Assembly (NCBI RefSeq): GCF_003815775.1
Contig: NZ_CP033926.1
Coordinates: forward strand, 558,001 to 622,000
Length of the DNA stretch: 64,000 bases
Direction: 5' to 3'
From: Chryseobacterium joostei
Lineage (GTDB): Bacteria > Bacteroidota > Bacteroidia > Flavobacteriales > Weeksellaceae
This document shows, piece by piece, positions 28,985 to 38,299 of this stretch (position 1 is the first letter of the stretch; each line of letters starts with the position of its first letter). Both the position numbers and the translations under genes were made by a program. A model generated the notes under the pieces. It saw only the letters and a program-made list of their open reading frames with translations. It was not told the DNA's origin and ran no database searches.

Positions 28985-29170
28985 TTACTTTTTTGTATTA
29001 TCCGTTTTTCCTGACGTATTCTTGGAAGATTTCTGGATATCTTCTTTGTTAATATCAGGTGGATTAACCTTTTTCGAGGAAGCAGGAATATTCTGGAAAT
29101 CCTGATTCTGATTTTTAGTTTCTGCTGTATTAGCAGATTCTTTCTTTTTGCTATTTTCTTTTGAGACCAT
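28985..29170 (-). CDS. Small, highly charged disordered protein
   Basis: 61 residues, almost only Lys, Asn, Ser, Glu, Asp, Gln and Pro, starting MVSKENSKKKESANTAETKN. No fold, signal or family is recognised. A second small protein of the same style is encoded 75 bp upstream on the same strand, which supports both being real. Expression is unproven. Confidence 0.45.
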   Translation of the reverse strand: MVSKENSKKKESANTAETKNQNQDFQNIPASSKKVNPPDINKEDIQKSSKNTSGKTDNTKK

Positions 29171-29245
29171 AACTTCAAATTTTAAATTTCAAAAATATTG
29201 ATAGTATAGTCCAAAGTCTTTGCCAAAATGAAATAGCTTTCAGTT

Positions 29246-29392
29246 TTACCCTCCGCGTGTTCCTGATTTTTGAGTGGAAGATTTTGGAAGTTCTTCTTTA
29301 TCAGAAGCTGGTTTCTTTAGAGAATCATTGTCAGTATCCTGATTTTGTTGAGTTTCTAAAGATTTGTATTTACTGTTTCCTTTTGGGTTCAT
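29246..29392 (-). CDS. Small, hydrophilic disordered protein
   Basis: 48 residues, starting MNPKGNSKYKSLETQQNQD and ending with TQKSGTRGG. It has the same biased composition as its downstream neighbour (a methionine, then charged, disordered sequence with SSK/SST segments). It lies 17 bp after the DUF4230 gene end and could be translated from the same mRNA. Very short, so evidence is limited. Confidence 0.4.
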   Translation of the reverse strand: MNPKGNSKYKSLETQQNQDTDNDSLKKPASDKEELPKSSTQKSGTRGG

Positions 29393-29409
29393 GGTATTTA
29401 TATTTAGTC

Positions 29410-30015
29410 TTAGAGGCCTAATATACCAACTTTTCCGGTTTTATCTTCTATTGTATAATTAAGAGCTTTGGCTAAAACGAAAATGTTATTAAGATTTTCC
29501 ATTAGCTGTTTGCGGCCCTCGTTTCTCAATTGATTTTGGTCAATAGATTTAATGGCAGTTTCCTTAGCTTTGGCGGTCACATTTTTAATGTCTTTTTCAG
29601 AAATTCTATTAAAAAAAGAGTCATCCAAAGACTGAATTTCAACGCTTGGTGTAATTCTTATATCTGCATCAGGAAGTTCAGTAATAACCAGCTTTTTATT
29701 GATGGAATCTACTTCAATCTTCATTTTATTAAGATCATAGGAAACCTGTGCATTGGTCTTTGTGTAAGTAATGATACTATTGCTTGACACTTCCTTGCCA
29801 AATACTTCATATCCCATTTTAGTCTTCTGCATGGTGGAATTATTTTGTTCCATCACCACCATCTTATTCATCTTGGAGATCTGGTTGGTCAGGATATAAT
29901 AATCTGACTTCTCCGTTTTTTCACCAAGATTCAGGCAGGATTTAAGACCAAAGAACAGAAGTAACATAACTCCTGCACCTGCAACAAACGATATGATTGT
30001 TTTATTATTTCTCAA
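29410..30015 (-). CDS. DUF4230 membrane-anchored protein
   Basis: 201 residues with one N-terminal membrane segment (IISFVAGAGVMLLLFFGL) and an outside domain that fits DUF4230. Features are VEVDSINKKLVITELPDADI-like beta strands and a C-terminal helix GRKQLMENLNNIFVLAKALN. Function is unknown. It starts 3 bp after the stop of the thioredoxin-like gene and belongs to one operon with it and the MazG-like gene. Confidence 0.75.
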   Translation of the reverse strand: MRNNKTIISFVAGAGVMLLLFFGLKSCLNLGEKTEKSDYYILTNQISKMNKMVVMEQNNSTMQKTKMGYEVFGKEVSSNSIITYTKTNAQVSYDLNKMKIEVDSINKKLVITELPDADIRITPSVEIQSLDDSFFNRISEKDIKNVTAKAKETAIKSIDQNQLRNEGRKQLMENLNNIFVLAKALNYTIEDKTGKVGILGL

Positions 30016-30018
30016 AAT

Positions 30019-30582
30019 CTATTTAAAAATTTCTTTAATTACAGAAGAGTCATTCTTTTTCAGAATTTCAGCTAGATCTCTTTCAATATAACCACTGGTT
30101 GGCATTTCTACAATTCTTCCTATTTCTTTTCCATATCTTTTAAGGATAATGGTTGGAACTTTTTGTATATTATAAAGAGTTTCGTCTCCTGCCGGAGATT
30201 CTTTTTTGCGATTAACAGCAATAATGGTCAGCTTATTTTCAGGATAGCCTATTTCTTCCAATATCTTCATCAGTCTTGGAAAATCTCTATGACTATCCTC
30301 ACACCATGTTCCAATGAAAGTAATGATGTCATAGGTACCCAGTTTTTCCTTTTTTAATTGGCTGATGGCTTTTTGATCTAGGGCATATTCATCATGCTCC
30401 TTTACATACCAGTCTGCATAAGGAGCTTTTAAGAATTGTTCTTTTAGTTGATTTCCCAAAAGCATTTTTCCGTCTTTCTGAGTTTCAACCTCACGATTAA
30501 CCACTACTTTCTGAGCACTGAGCTGTTGAGTAGCTAAAAATAAACTTGATGTGGCAACAATATTTGTAATAAATTTTTTCAT
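30019..30582 (-). CDS. Exported thioredoxin-fold protein with a WCEDS (CxxS) active site
   Basis: 187 residues with signal peptide (ending QQLSAQ). The thioredoxin fold is seen in DIITFIGTWCEDSHRDFP, KLTIIAVNRKK and the cis-Pro loop KVPTIILKRYGKEIGR. The active site reads C-E-D-S instead of CxxC, so it cannot do ordinary dithiol exchange. It may work as a monothiol reductant, a sensor or a chaperone. It lies in an operon with the MazG-like gene (3 bp) and DUF4230. Confidence 0.8.
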   Translation of the reverse strand: MKKFITNIVATSSLFLATQQLSAQKVVVNREVETQKDGKMLLGNQLKEQFLKAPYADWYVKEHDEYALDQKAISQLKKEKLGTYDIITFIGTWCEDSHRDFPRLMKILEEIGYPENKLTIIAVNRKKESPAGDETLYNIQKVPTIILKRYGKEIGRIVEMPTSGYIERDLAEILKKNDSSVIKEIFK

Positions 30583-30585
30583 ATT

Positions 30586-31053
30586 TTATTTCTCAATAAT
30601 TGATTTTAAATCAGCAGGAGAGTAGTATTTGTTTTTCAATACCTTATGATCTGCCTTTCTGTATACATTGAATTTTTCGCCAGACTTTTCATAAAAAGAT
30701 TCTACTTCCTTTTCTTTATAAAATTCAACAGTTTCATTGGCCTGCTCTTCATTATCACATGCTTTCGACATATTAGAACGCTGAACTTCGTTGAATAGCT
30801 CTACAAATTTATTGCCAAGTCCAAATTCCAGCACTGCACCACTCAAAACATACTGTAAATCACATAATGCATCTGCAATTTCTACGATATTGTTATCTGC
30901 AATGGCTTGTTTCAGTTCATTTAATTCTTCCTGTAGAAGTTCTACTCTAAGATTACATCTTTCTGGGGAAGGGATTTGTGGGGTGTCTAGAATAGGGGCT
31001 TTGAAAGTAGTATGGAATTCGGCTACTTGGTTCAAACTATCAATTTTATCCAT
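30586..31053 (-). CDS. MazG-like nucleoside triphosphate pyrophosphohydrolase
   Basis: 155 residues. The all-alpha NTP-PPase metal motif is visible as EELNELKQAI followed by EIADALCDLQYVLSG (ExxE, then ExxD). The N-terminus QVAEFHTTFKAPILDTPQIP fits the phosphoribosyl-ATP-pyrophosphohydrolase-like subgroup of the superfamily. It probably cleaves non-canonical NTPs to NMP and pyrophosphate. First gene of the three-gene minus-strand operon. Confidence 0.8.
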   Translation of the reverse strand: MDKIDSLNQVAEFHTTFKAPILDTPQIPSPERCNLRVELLQEELNELKQAIADNNIVEIADALCDLQYVLSGAVLEFGLGNKFVELFNEVQRSNMSKACDNEEQANETVEFYKEKEVESFYEKSGEKFNVYRKADHKVLKNKYYSPADLKSIIEK

Positions 31054-31157
31054 GAAATTTTTTATTTATGACAAAGATAGAAAACGATTTGTTAATGGTA
31101 AAATGTACAGCGTAAAATATGTCTATTAGAGTGAAAGAATAAGATATTATAAAAACA

Positions 31158-31189
31158 CAAAAGCCACAACTTTGAAATTGTGGCTTTTG
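31158..31189. terminator. Terminator between divergent-end transcription units
   Basis: CAAAAGCCACAA (31158-31169) and TTGTGGCTTTTG (31178-31189) form a perfect 12-bp stem. On the minus strand it lies upstream of the next gene, so it may stop readthrough in either direction. Confidence 0.65.
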
Positions 31190-31215
31190 AATTAAAATTT
31201 ATGATTGGTATTCAA

Positions 31216-31635
31216 TTATTCTGCTTCTTCATATTCCCAGATTCCGGAAATGTTTAAGACCTCTAATCCCGGCTGCCATTCACCATAGCTAAATACACAA
31301 ATATATGTTGATGAGCAAGATGAACAATTGGTTCCGAAATATAAGGTGGGTAAATCATTTACGGTAAGTTCTCCAAAATGCTGCATTCTTTGTGAGGTTT
31401 CCGTAGTCATGCCATACTTCAATAGTTCGGCTTTGGACAATACTTTATCATCAGCATAGATTTGAAAAATGGGAAATCCTGATTGATATGGAGAAATTTC
31501 AATGGTATTTTCCTTGTTGCAGCTACAGCAGGTGAAAGTAGTTTTTGCTGCGGGAATGGTTTCATTATTTATGAATTTATTCTTTGCAATAGTAGTCTTT
31601 TTACCAATGTTTATTTTTTTTGATATTGAATACAT
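31216..31635 (-). CDS. Small cysteine-rich protein of unknown function
   Basis: 139 residues. Two Cys pairs, CCSCNKE at about 36-39 and CSSC at about 104-107, are placed like a zinc-ribbon whose halves are 65 residues apart. The C-terminus is YGEWQPGLEVLNISGIWEYEE. There is no signal peptide. The family is not recognised. It lies 14 bp after the TNT-like lipoprotein gene and is probably cotranscribed, so it could be a partner or an immunity factor; that is speculative. Confidence 0.55.
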   Translation of the reverse strand: MYSISKKINIGKKTTIAKNKFINNETIPAAKTTFTCCSCNKENTIEISPYQSGFPIFQIYADDKVLSKAELLKYGMTTETSQRMQHFGELTVNDLPTLYFGTNCSSCSSTYICVFSYGEWQPGLEVLNISGIWEYEEAE

Positions 31636-31649
31636 CTGAGTTTAATTTA

Positions 31650-32360
31650 TTACTGAATAACGGTTCCTACCAGGTTATTGTATTTTCCGCTTGGACTTTT
31701 TTTGATGGTGATCTTTACATATCCTTCTTCTGCCAGTTTATTCCATGTTTTCTGAAATCCTGTTGTGATATCAATCGGAATTTTCCACATGGTTTGCTTG
31801 CCATTTCCTGTCTGATTAAACCAAGGGATAATATCGGCAGTTTGAGACTTGAAAGGTAATGCATTATTTAAAACATCAATTTCATAATAGAAATCATATT
31901 TATTTTCTTCCTGATTTAATGCTCTTTCTGTGAAAGTATATACATATCCATTGATGATGGGGCTGGTAAAGCTTCCTCCTAAGGTAGGATTTCCGCTTCC
32001 GCTGTAATTAATGGCTCCACTGTATCTGTCATATTTTTGTCCGGCCAGAATAGGAACTTCATCAACGATATTGAAACCTCCGTTTGCTGGTGGCCAGCCG
32101 CCATTAAGGTTATTAGCTTTAAAGAGGGCTTCCAGTTCTTTCCACTTTCCTAGTTTGTATAAGTCGTAGGCCTGATTTCTGATAGTTTGATTGACTGTGC
32201 CGTTTGTATCATAGGTTGCAGCAAGCTCATCAGCATTTTTATAAAATACAATCTTAACAGGGTTGGGGGTATTCTCAATTTCGTCTTCTCTATCCGAGCT
32301 ACAGGCAATAGAAAAAGATGCAATGGTAAAGAAAAAAATGTACTTAAATAAATGTTTCAT
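31650..32360 (-). CDS. Lipoprotein with a TNT-like (NAD glycohydrolase toxin-like) domain
   Basis: 236 residues. The signal ends SIAC with Cys20 as the lipid site, so it is an envelope lipoprotein. Residues 88-218 follow the order of TNT domains (the NAD-cleaving domain of mycobacterial CpnT): GWPPANGGF, then PILAGQKYDRYSG with Arg112, then FTSP, YTFTERAL, YDFYYEIDV, IIPWFNQTGNGKQ with Gln189, and EEGYVKI. The match is by eye and the active-site histidine was not located. If active it would hydrolyse NAD outside the cytosol. A small Cys-rich protein gene follows 14 bp downstream. Confidence 0.6.
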   Translation of the reverse strand: MKHLFKYIFFFTIASFSIACSSDREDEIENTPNPVKIVFYKNADELAATYDTNGTVNQTIRNQAYDLYKLGKWKELEALFKANNLNGGWPPANGGFNIVDEVPILAGQKYDRYSGAINYSGSGNPTLGGSFTSPIINGYVYTFTERALNQEENKYDFYYEIDVLNNALPFKSQTADIIPWFNQTGNGKQTMWKIPIDITTGFQKTWNKLAEEGYVKITIKKSPSGKYNNLVGTVIQ

Positions 32361-32752
32361 ATATAAAAATTAAAATTATGTAGAAAATTTAGTCAGGTAT
32401 TATCGGGGAAAAGCAGTAAATATTTACATTGAAAAAAGAATTTTCAATCATTGACTGTGTTTTTCATAGGGCAAAAATATTTTCGTTATGTTTTGATGCA
32501 ACATGCGTTTATTCACGAAAAATAAATAAAGAAAAAGTACCATAATGGCCAAGAAAATAGGCAAAGAGTCTTCCCTTAAATACAAGCTGGGTAAACGGTA
32601 CAATGACAAGTATAATATAAAGTGTAAATTTAATTAAAAAACTCAAATAATAGTGATATTATTTTATAATAACTTAATTTTAAAAATTAACTACATGAAT
32701 AATTGTTTTTAAATGACTTTTTTTTATTCTAAATTAATAATACAGTTAACAT
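32361..32752. other. Intergenic region without recognised gene
   Basis: A 31-codon frame at 32544-32636 (MAKKIGKESSLKYKLGKRYN) is too short to accept. The rest is AT-rich and holds the presumed promoter of the lipoprotein gene. No structured RNA was recognised. Confidence 0.3.
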
Positions 32753-32787
32753 AAAAAAGACTGCCCATAATGAGCAGTCTTTTTTTA
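32753..32787. terminator. Terminator of the first reprolysin-like gene
   Basis: AAAAAAGACTGC (32753-32764) pairs with GCAGTCTTTTTT (32774-32785). Confidence 0.85.
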
Positions 32788-32805
32788 TTTAGATTTAGAA
32801 GTTAT

Positions 32806-35037
32806 TTATTTTTTAATAAATCTTTTCGCAAATTTCCCAACTTGAATCACATAGGTTCCTTTTACCAATCTGCTTACATTGAGAGTTCCGCTCTGAAGGG
32901 TACCCTCCATTGCTAGTTTTCCTGACATGTCATAGATTTTATACTCTTCATTTTTTGTATTTGAAAGGGTAAGGATGTCTTTCACAGGATTAGGATAAAG
33001 TTTGATTTCGGTAGATCCTGCCAGTGTTGTTTCTGAGGTTGACAATCCATTTGCTGCAACGACAATATTGGCATTATTTACATCAAAGAAGATATGATTA
33101 CTTCCTTTTACCATAATTCTTCCTGTATTAGTTGTAGCATTAGGAATTGTTATCGCTTCCGAGCCATCATTTGGAGTTCCGGCTAATAGGGTAGTCCATG
33201 AATCTCCGTTGTCAGTTGACCAAAGAATATCCACATTAGCGGCATTGATATTGTTGGCGGTAGTTCCGGCAACATTCCATGTTACGGTCTGTGAACTGCC
33301 TCCCGAATAAGAAGAAGCTGTGTTCTGTGAAGTTATTGTGAAGGGGCCAGCGGCGGCATTCACGGTAATTTTAGTGTCATCTGAGCTGTTTCCTGCACCT
33401 CCTAATTTATTATCTCTTACTGTAAATCTGAAATTAAGATCTCTTGCTACAGAAGATAGGGCTTCTACGTTAATTTCCATTCCGGCTGTAGTGGTTGCTC
33501 CTGTCAGAACAGAGGCCATTCTTGGGAAATATCTTACCGGAGAAGCTGTAGGTACCCATGATCTGAATGTAGGGCCGGCAGTTTTTGTAGCAGTAGCAGC
33601 AGAATTACTTCCTGTTTGGGAAGAGGTTCCTTTATCCATCTGCTCCCAGATATAAGTAAGGGAATCTCCGTCTGCGTCAGTTCCGGTACCTGTTAATACA
33701 AAAGGTGTACTTTTAGGAATCGTATAATCTAACCCTGCATTGGCTGTAGGAATATTATTGGCTGTAGGCGTATTTACAGAACAGGTTTTTGCTTTAATAT
33801 TATTGGTAATCTGTTGAATACTGATTGCATGAAAAAACGGATCTGAATTTTTTTGAACATCATAACTCGTAATTCCTGCATATCCCATAATGGTAGATCC
33901 TGAACCTGGTTCTACAGACTGTAAGCTTGATTGAGAGGTATAAGACCATGTGTGGTTTCCTCCAAATTGATGCCCCATTTCATGAGCTACATAATCAATG
34001 TCAAAGGTGTCTCCAGATGGGATACCGTTGGAAGGAGATGTATATCCGCTACCTTTATAATCGTTAGGATAAGTTATCCCTTGGTATACATAAGTAGACA
34101 TATCATTGGTGCAGATACAGCCTATGCATCCTGCATTACCACCACCACCATCTTTACCAAATAAATGACCTATATCGAAATTTTCATTGCCAATGGTAGA
34201 ACTTAGCGCATTCATAAGCTCAAAATTCCACTTATCCATTTGTGAAGAAACGGAAAATGGATCTGTAGAAGCATTGGTATAAATGATTGCATCATTGTTA
34301 GGAATAAGTACCATTCTTGCTGCAAAATCATTTTCAAATATGGCATTTACTCTTGTCATGGTATTATTCATCGCAGCTAGGGCCTGTGCCTTTGTTCCTC
34401 CGAAATAAGTTGTGTATTCTCCTGTACATGAAAGTGCCAGTCTGAATGTTCTCAATATAGCATCATTGGCATTTTTAGCCGTAGCTGTATTGGAGGCTCC
34501 TTTTTCAGCTGTTTCCAGTACTTTACATTCAAGTTTATTTAAATCATCTTTTCTGTCAGACTTTTTATATACTACATAAGTAGAAAGGTCCTTGGTATAA
34601 GGTTCAATAAAAACAGCAGATTTATCCCCATATATCTCCATGGAAGATAACCCCAGAGGAGATACGCTAAAATAAACCGTTGAAGATTGATCCTCTATTC
34701 CTTGGCCTATATAAGATTTAATATCCGGATACTTTGCTGCCAATTCAGGATCAAAATTAGAGTTTTCAGTTACCCTGAAGTTTTCCATTTTTCCTACTGA
34801 ATTAGGAAAGGAAATAATGATACCAGATTTTTCAGTTAACCTTTTAGGTGTTCTTGCTAATAAACTTTTCAAACTATTGATATCCAGGTGGAAAAGTCTA
34901 GGTCCATCAATATTTGACATGTTTTCAAAAATTGATGAAGAGTTTTTTTGAGATCCCTTACTCCATAGACGATCTGTCTGTGCAAAAGAAATACCTGACA
35001 GGACAAGCATTCCCATCATTAATAGTTGTTTTTTCAT
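32806..35037 (-). CDS. Secreted reprolysin-like zinc metalloprotease with T9SS sorting domain
   Basis: 743 residues from the ATG at 35037, chosen because it gives the signal peptide MKKQLLMMGMLVLSGISFAQ; an upstream alternative adds ten residues. The catalytic metzincin motif HEMGHQFGGNH has His352, Glu353, His356 and His362. A cysteine cluster CIGCIC (304-309) precedes it. Beta-rich domains (ANAGLDYTIPKSTPF, FTITSQNTASSYSGG) follow, and the last about 75 residues (LYPNPVKDILTLSNTKN) are the T9SS sorting domain. Likely an extracellular protease. A longer paralogue lies just upstream. Confidence 0.9.
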   Translation of the reverse strand: MKKQLLMMGMLVLSGISFAQTDRLWSKGSQKNSSSIFENMSNIDGPRLFHLDINSLKSLLARTPKRLTEKSGIIISFPNSVGKMENFRVTENSNFDPELAAKYPDIKSYIGQGIEDQSSTVYFSVSPLGLSSMEIYGDKSAVFIEPYTKDLSTYVVYKKSDRKDDLNKLECKVLETAEKGASNTATAKNANDAILRTFRLALSCTGEYTTYFGGTKAQALAAMNNTMTRVNAIFENDFAARMVLIPNNDAIIYTNASTDPFSVSSQMDKWNFELMNALSSTIGNENFDIGHLFGKDGGGGNAGCIGCICTNDMSTYVYQGITYPNDYKGSGYTSPSNGIPSGDTFDIDYVAHEMGHQFGGNHTWSYTSQSSLQSVEPGSGSTIMGYAGITSYDVQKNSDPFFHAISIQQITNNIKAKTCSVNTPTANNIPTANAGLDYTIPKSTPFVLTGTGTDADGDSLTYIWEQMDKGTSSQTGSNSAATATKTAGPTFRSWVPTASPVRYFPRMASVLTGATTTAGMEINVEALSSVARDLNFRFTVRDNKLGGAGNSSDDTKITVNAAAGPFTITSQNTASSYSGGSSQTVTWNVAGTTANNINAANVDILWSTDNGDSWTTLLAGTPNDGSEAITIPNATTNTGRIMVKGSNHIFFDVNNANIVVAANGLSTSETTLAGSTEIKLYPNPVKDILTLSNTKNEEYKIYDMSGKLAMEGTLQSGTLNVSRLVKGTYVIQVGKFAKRFIKK

Positions 35038-35164
35038 ATAGCCACTAATTTTCTTTGTATTTACCAAATCTAGTAAAAATATTATAAAAAAAAATAATTT
35101 TCTTTAGAACGATTTTAAATAATGATTGGAGGAAATATTCAACTTACTGAGTATAAATAAATAA

Positions 35165-35188
35165 AAAGACTGCCCTTATACAGGGCAG
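35165..35188 (-). terminator. Terminator of the second reprolysin-like gene
   Basis: CTGCCCT (35170-35176) pairs with AGGGCAG (35182-35188). On the minus strand the stem is followed by TCTTTTTAT. Confidence 0.7.
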
Positions 35189-35219
35189 CCTTCACATCGT
35201 TTAAAATTTTAATAGACTA

Positions 35220-38153
35220 TTAATTCTTAATGAATCTCTGAGCCTTTTCTCCGATCTGGATCATATAAGCTCCTTTAATCAGTCCGCTTACATTTACAGA
35301 ACCTCTTTGAAGTTTTCCTGAGTCAATTAGTTTTCCACCCATATCTAAGATCTTATAATCTTCTGATGTCGTATTTGAGATATTTAATATGTCTTTTGCA
35401 GGGTTAGGATATAACTTAATACCTGTGATCAAATCTTTGGTATTGCTAAGCTCACCTCTTCCAGAAGAAACAATGTTAAGAGTATAATCCTCTACTTGTC
35501 CATACGTGTAAGCTTCACATGAAGAAGTAGGGATAGAGCTATATTTCATCATTACTCTCATTCTTGTAGAACCTACAGTAGCAGTTGCCGGAATCGTAAT
35601 AGATCCTGTAACCGGAGTTGTTGTAGATCCTGCTTTTGACCAAGCTAATTCTCCACTGTCTGTAAAGTCTCCGTCTCCATTGTAATCAATGTAAACTGCA
35701 TATGCTTCACTATATTTTGTAGAAGTCCAAACTGGAGTGACAGAAATTGTATAAGCACTTCCTCTTGTAACGTTTGTAGAAATAGAGGTGAAGTTTTCGT
35801 AACCTGCTGTTCCTGTTGAAGTATTGTTAATGGTTCCGAATTTCACATTTCCAATTCTTTCATCTGCTGTATTAGACGCAGAAGCTGAGCAATAAGTAAC
35901 TGTTCCTCCTCCTGCAAGAGTAGTAACACTTACTGTATTACTTGAAGAAGAAGCATTACCTGCTGCGTCTTTTGCTTTTACGGAGAAGCTATACGTTGTG
36001 GAAGGTGTCAATCCTGTTGCTGTGTAGCTTGTAGAAGCTGTAGAACCGATTAATGATATTCCTTGATATACATCATAGCCTGTAACTCCAACATTATCTG
36101 TAGCTCCTGACCAAGAAAGGTTAGTACTTGTGGAAGTTGTACCTGAAGCGGCAAGGGTAGGAGCTGTAGGTGCAATCGTATCAGGAGTTCCTGAACCTGC
36201 ATTTACAGAAATATTAGCATTATTTACATCAAAGAAAATGTGGTTAGATCCTTTTACCATAATTCTTCCCGTAGTCGTTGTAGCATTAGGAATAGTTACC
36301 GCTTGTGAACCATCATTTGGAGTTGCTGATAATAGGGTAGTCCATGTATTTCCGCTGTCCGTTGACCAAAGAATATCTACATTAGCTGTATTTACTCCGT
36401 TTGCAGTAGTTCCTGCTACATCCCAAGTTATGTTTTGAGAGCTTCCTCCGGCATATGTTGTTGCTGAGTTTTGTGAAGTTACTGTAAACGGCCCGGCTGT
36501 TCCATTAACTGAGATAACTGCATCGTCTGAATTATTTCCAGAACCTCCGGATTTGTTGTCACGAACAGTAAATCTGAAATTTAATGTTCTGGCTACTGAA
36601 GAAAGAGCTTCAACTGTAATTTCGGAACCTGCTGTTGTTGTTGCCCCTGCTAAAATAGAAGCCATTCTTGGGAAATATCTTGTAGGCACAGTAAGTGGTG
36701 TCCAGGATCTGAAATTAGGCCCCGAAGCTTTTGTTACACTGGCTGCAGAACTTGCTCCTGTTTGAGATGAAGAAGCATTATCCATCTGTTCCCAGATATA
36801 GGTTAAAGAATCTCCGTCAGCATCAGTTCCGGTTCCTGTTAACACAAATGGTGTTCCTTTCGGAATAGTATAGTCTAATCCTGCATTAGCAGTAGGAATT
36901 GCATTTCCTGTGCTTGTATTTACAGAACAGGTTTTCGCTTTAATATTATTGGTAATTTGCTGAATACTTACTGCATGAAAAAATGCATCAGAATGAGGCT
37001 GAACATCCTGGCCTGTGATTCCTGCATATCCCATAATTGTTGATCCTGATCCCGGTTCCATATTAACACCTGTTCCTTCATTTCCGTGGGAGAATGTATG
37101 GTTTCCGCCGAATTGATGTCCCATTTCGTGGGCAACATAGTCAATATCAAAGTTATCACCTGATGGAATGGCATCTGCAGGTGAAGTGTAGCCACTACCT
37201 TTTGACCCATTTGTACAAATACAACCAATACAACCGGCATTTCCACCACCTCCGGAAGCTCCAAATAAGTGTCCGATATCATAATTAGCCTCACCAATTA
37301 CAGAAGTAAGAGTACTTTGTAGTTGAGAATTCCAGCTACTCATGCCAGATGAAGCGGAATAGGGATCCGTAGAAGCATTGGTATAAATAACAGCGTCATT
37401 GTTAGCAATCAAAACCATTCTTGCTGCAAAATCCTTTTCAAAAACACCATTCACGCGAGTCATGGTGTTGTTCATTGCTGCTAAAGCCTGAGCTTTTGTA
37501 CCTCCGAAATACGTAGTGTATTCTCCTGTACATGACAACGCCAGTCTGAATGTTCTTAATTTAGCATCATCAGCATTCGGTCTTGCTGCAATATTTGCAT
37601 TGGTTACTCCTTTTTTAGCAACATCTATTACTGTACATTCAAACTTGCTGAGATCATCTTTCTTGTCAGATTTTTTGTAAACAACATAGGTAGAAAGATC
37701 CTTGGAATAAGGCTCAATAAATACGGCAGATTTATCTCCATATATCTCCATAGAAGATAATCCAAGAGAAGAAATGCTGAAATACACTGTAGAGTTTGGA
37801 TCTTCAAGACCCTCTCCCACATAGGATTTAATATCCGGATACTTTGCCGCCAGTTCCGGAGTGAAATTGGAATTCTCTTTCACTTTGAAGCTTTCCATTC
37901 TGCCATCAGAATTTGGAAAAGAAATGATAAGTTCTGATTTTTCGCCAACTGCCAGTCTTTTGGGAGCTTTTGCTAAAGCATTCTTTAATCCGTTAATATC
38001 CAGGTTGTATACCTTTGGATTTTGGATACTGGATTTGTTCTCAAAGATCTCCGAAGATGTTTTTTTAGAGTTCGGAGACCATAGACGGTCAGTCTGTGCA
38101 TAGGAAATACCTGTGATCAGGAGCATTCCAATCAGGGTTAATTGTCTTTTCAT
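35220..38153 (-). CDS. Secreted reprolysin-like zinc metalloprotease with FN3 and GEVED domains and T9SS sorting domain
   Basis: 977 residues. The signal peptide ends ISYAQ. The N-terminal 660 residues are collinear with the downstream paralogue, including HEMGHQFGGNH (His342, His346, His352) and the CIGCIC cluster. It adds a fibronectin type III domain (about 670-755, APTLAASGTTSTSTNLSW to SVTTL) and a GEVED-type domain (about 765-895, with YIDYNGDGDFTDSGEL and YGQVEDYTL). The sorting domain follows (LYPNPAKDILNISN). The extra domains probably bind surface glycans or substrates. The pair arose by tandem duplication with domain gain or loss. Confidence 0.9.
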   Translation of the reverse strand: MKRQLTLIGMLLITGISYAQTDRLWSPNSKKTSSEIFENKSSIQNPKVYNLDINGLKNALAKAPKRLAVGEKSELIISFPNSDGRMESFKVKENSNFTPELAAKYPDIKSYVGEGLEDPNSTVYFSISSLGLSSMEIYGDKSAVFIEPYSKDLSTYVVYKKSDKKDDLSKFECTVIDVAKKGVTNANIAARPNADDAKLRTFRLALSCTGEYTTYFGGTKAQALAAMNNTMTRVNGVFEKDFAARMVLIANNDAVIYTNASTDPYSASSGMSSWNSQLQSTLTSVIGEANYDIGHLFGASGGGGNAGCIGCICTNGSKGSGYTSPADAIPSGDNFDIDYVAHEMGHQFGGNHTFSHGNEGTGVNMEPGSGSTIMGYAGITGQDVQPHSDAFFHAVSIQQITNNIKAKTCSVNTSTGNAIPTANAGLDYTIPKGTPFVLTGTGTDADGDSLTYIWEQMDNASSSQTGASSAASVTKASGPNFRSWTPLTVPTRYFPRMASILAGATTTAGSEITVEALSSVARTLNFRFTVRDNKSGGSGNNSDDAVISVNGTAGPFTVTSQNSATTYAGGSSQNITWDVAGTTANGVNTANVDILWSTDSGNTWTTLLSATPNDGSQAVTIPNATTTTGRIMVKGSNHIFFDVNNANISVNAGSGTPDTIAPTAPTLAASGTTSTSTNLSWSGATDNVGVTGYDVYQGISLIGSTASTSYTATGLTPSTTYSFSVKAKDAAGNASSSSNTVSVTTLAGGGTVTYCSASASNTADERIGNVKFGTINNTSTGTAGYENFTSISTNVTRGSAYTISVTPVWTSTKYSEAYAVYIDYNGDGDFTDSGELAWSKAGSTTTPVTGSITIPATATVGSTRMRVMMKYSSIPTSSCEAYTYGQVEDYTLNIVSSGRGELSNTKDLITGIKLYPNPAKDILNISNTTSEDYKILDMGGKLIDSGKLQRGSVNVSGLIKGAYMIQIGEKAQRFIKN

Positions 38154-38299
38154 ATTAAATATTTGTTTTTGTTATGGTAAATCGAAATTAATAAAAAATA
38201 TGTTACGAAAAACAAAAATTTTTATGAAAAATTTAGAACATCCATTTAATGCATTATGCAATACATTGAATATAATTAAAATAAAGTGGAGTTAAAATA

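Noticed and set aside
32544-32636. 31-codon basic frame (MAKKIGKESS...)
   Set aside because: Too short and without context; could be a remnant but cannot be supported.
36130-36438. 102-codon frame opposite the reprolysin-like gene
   Set aside because: Antisense shadow of a strongly coding gene with conserved domains; no start signal.
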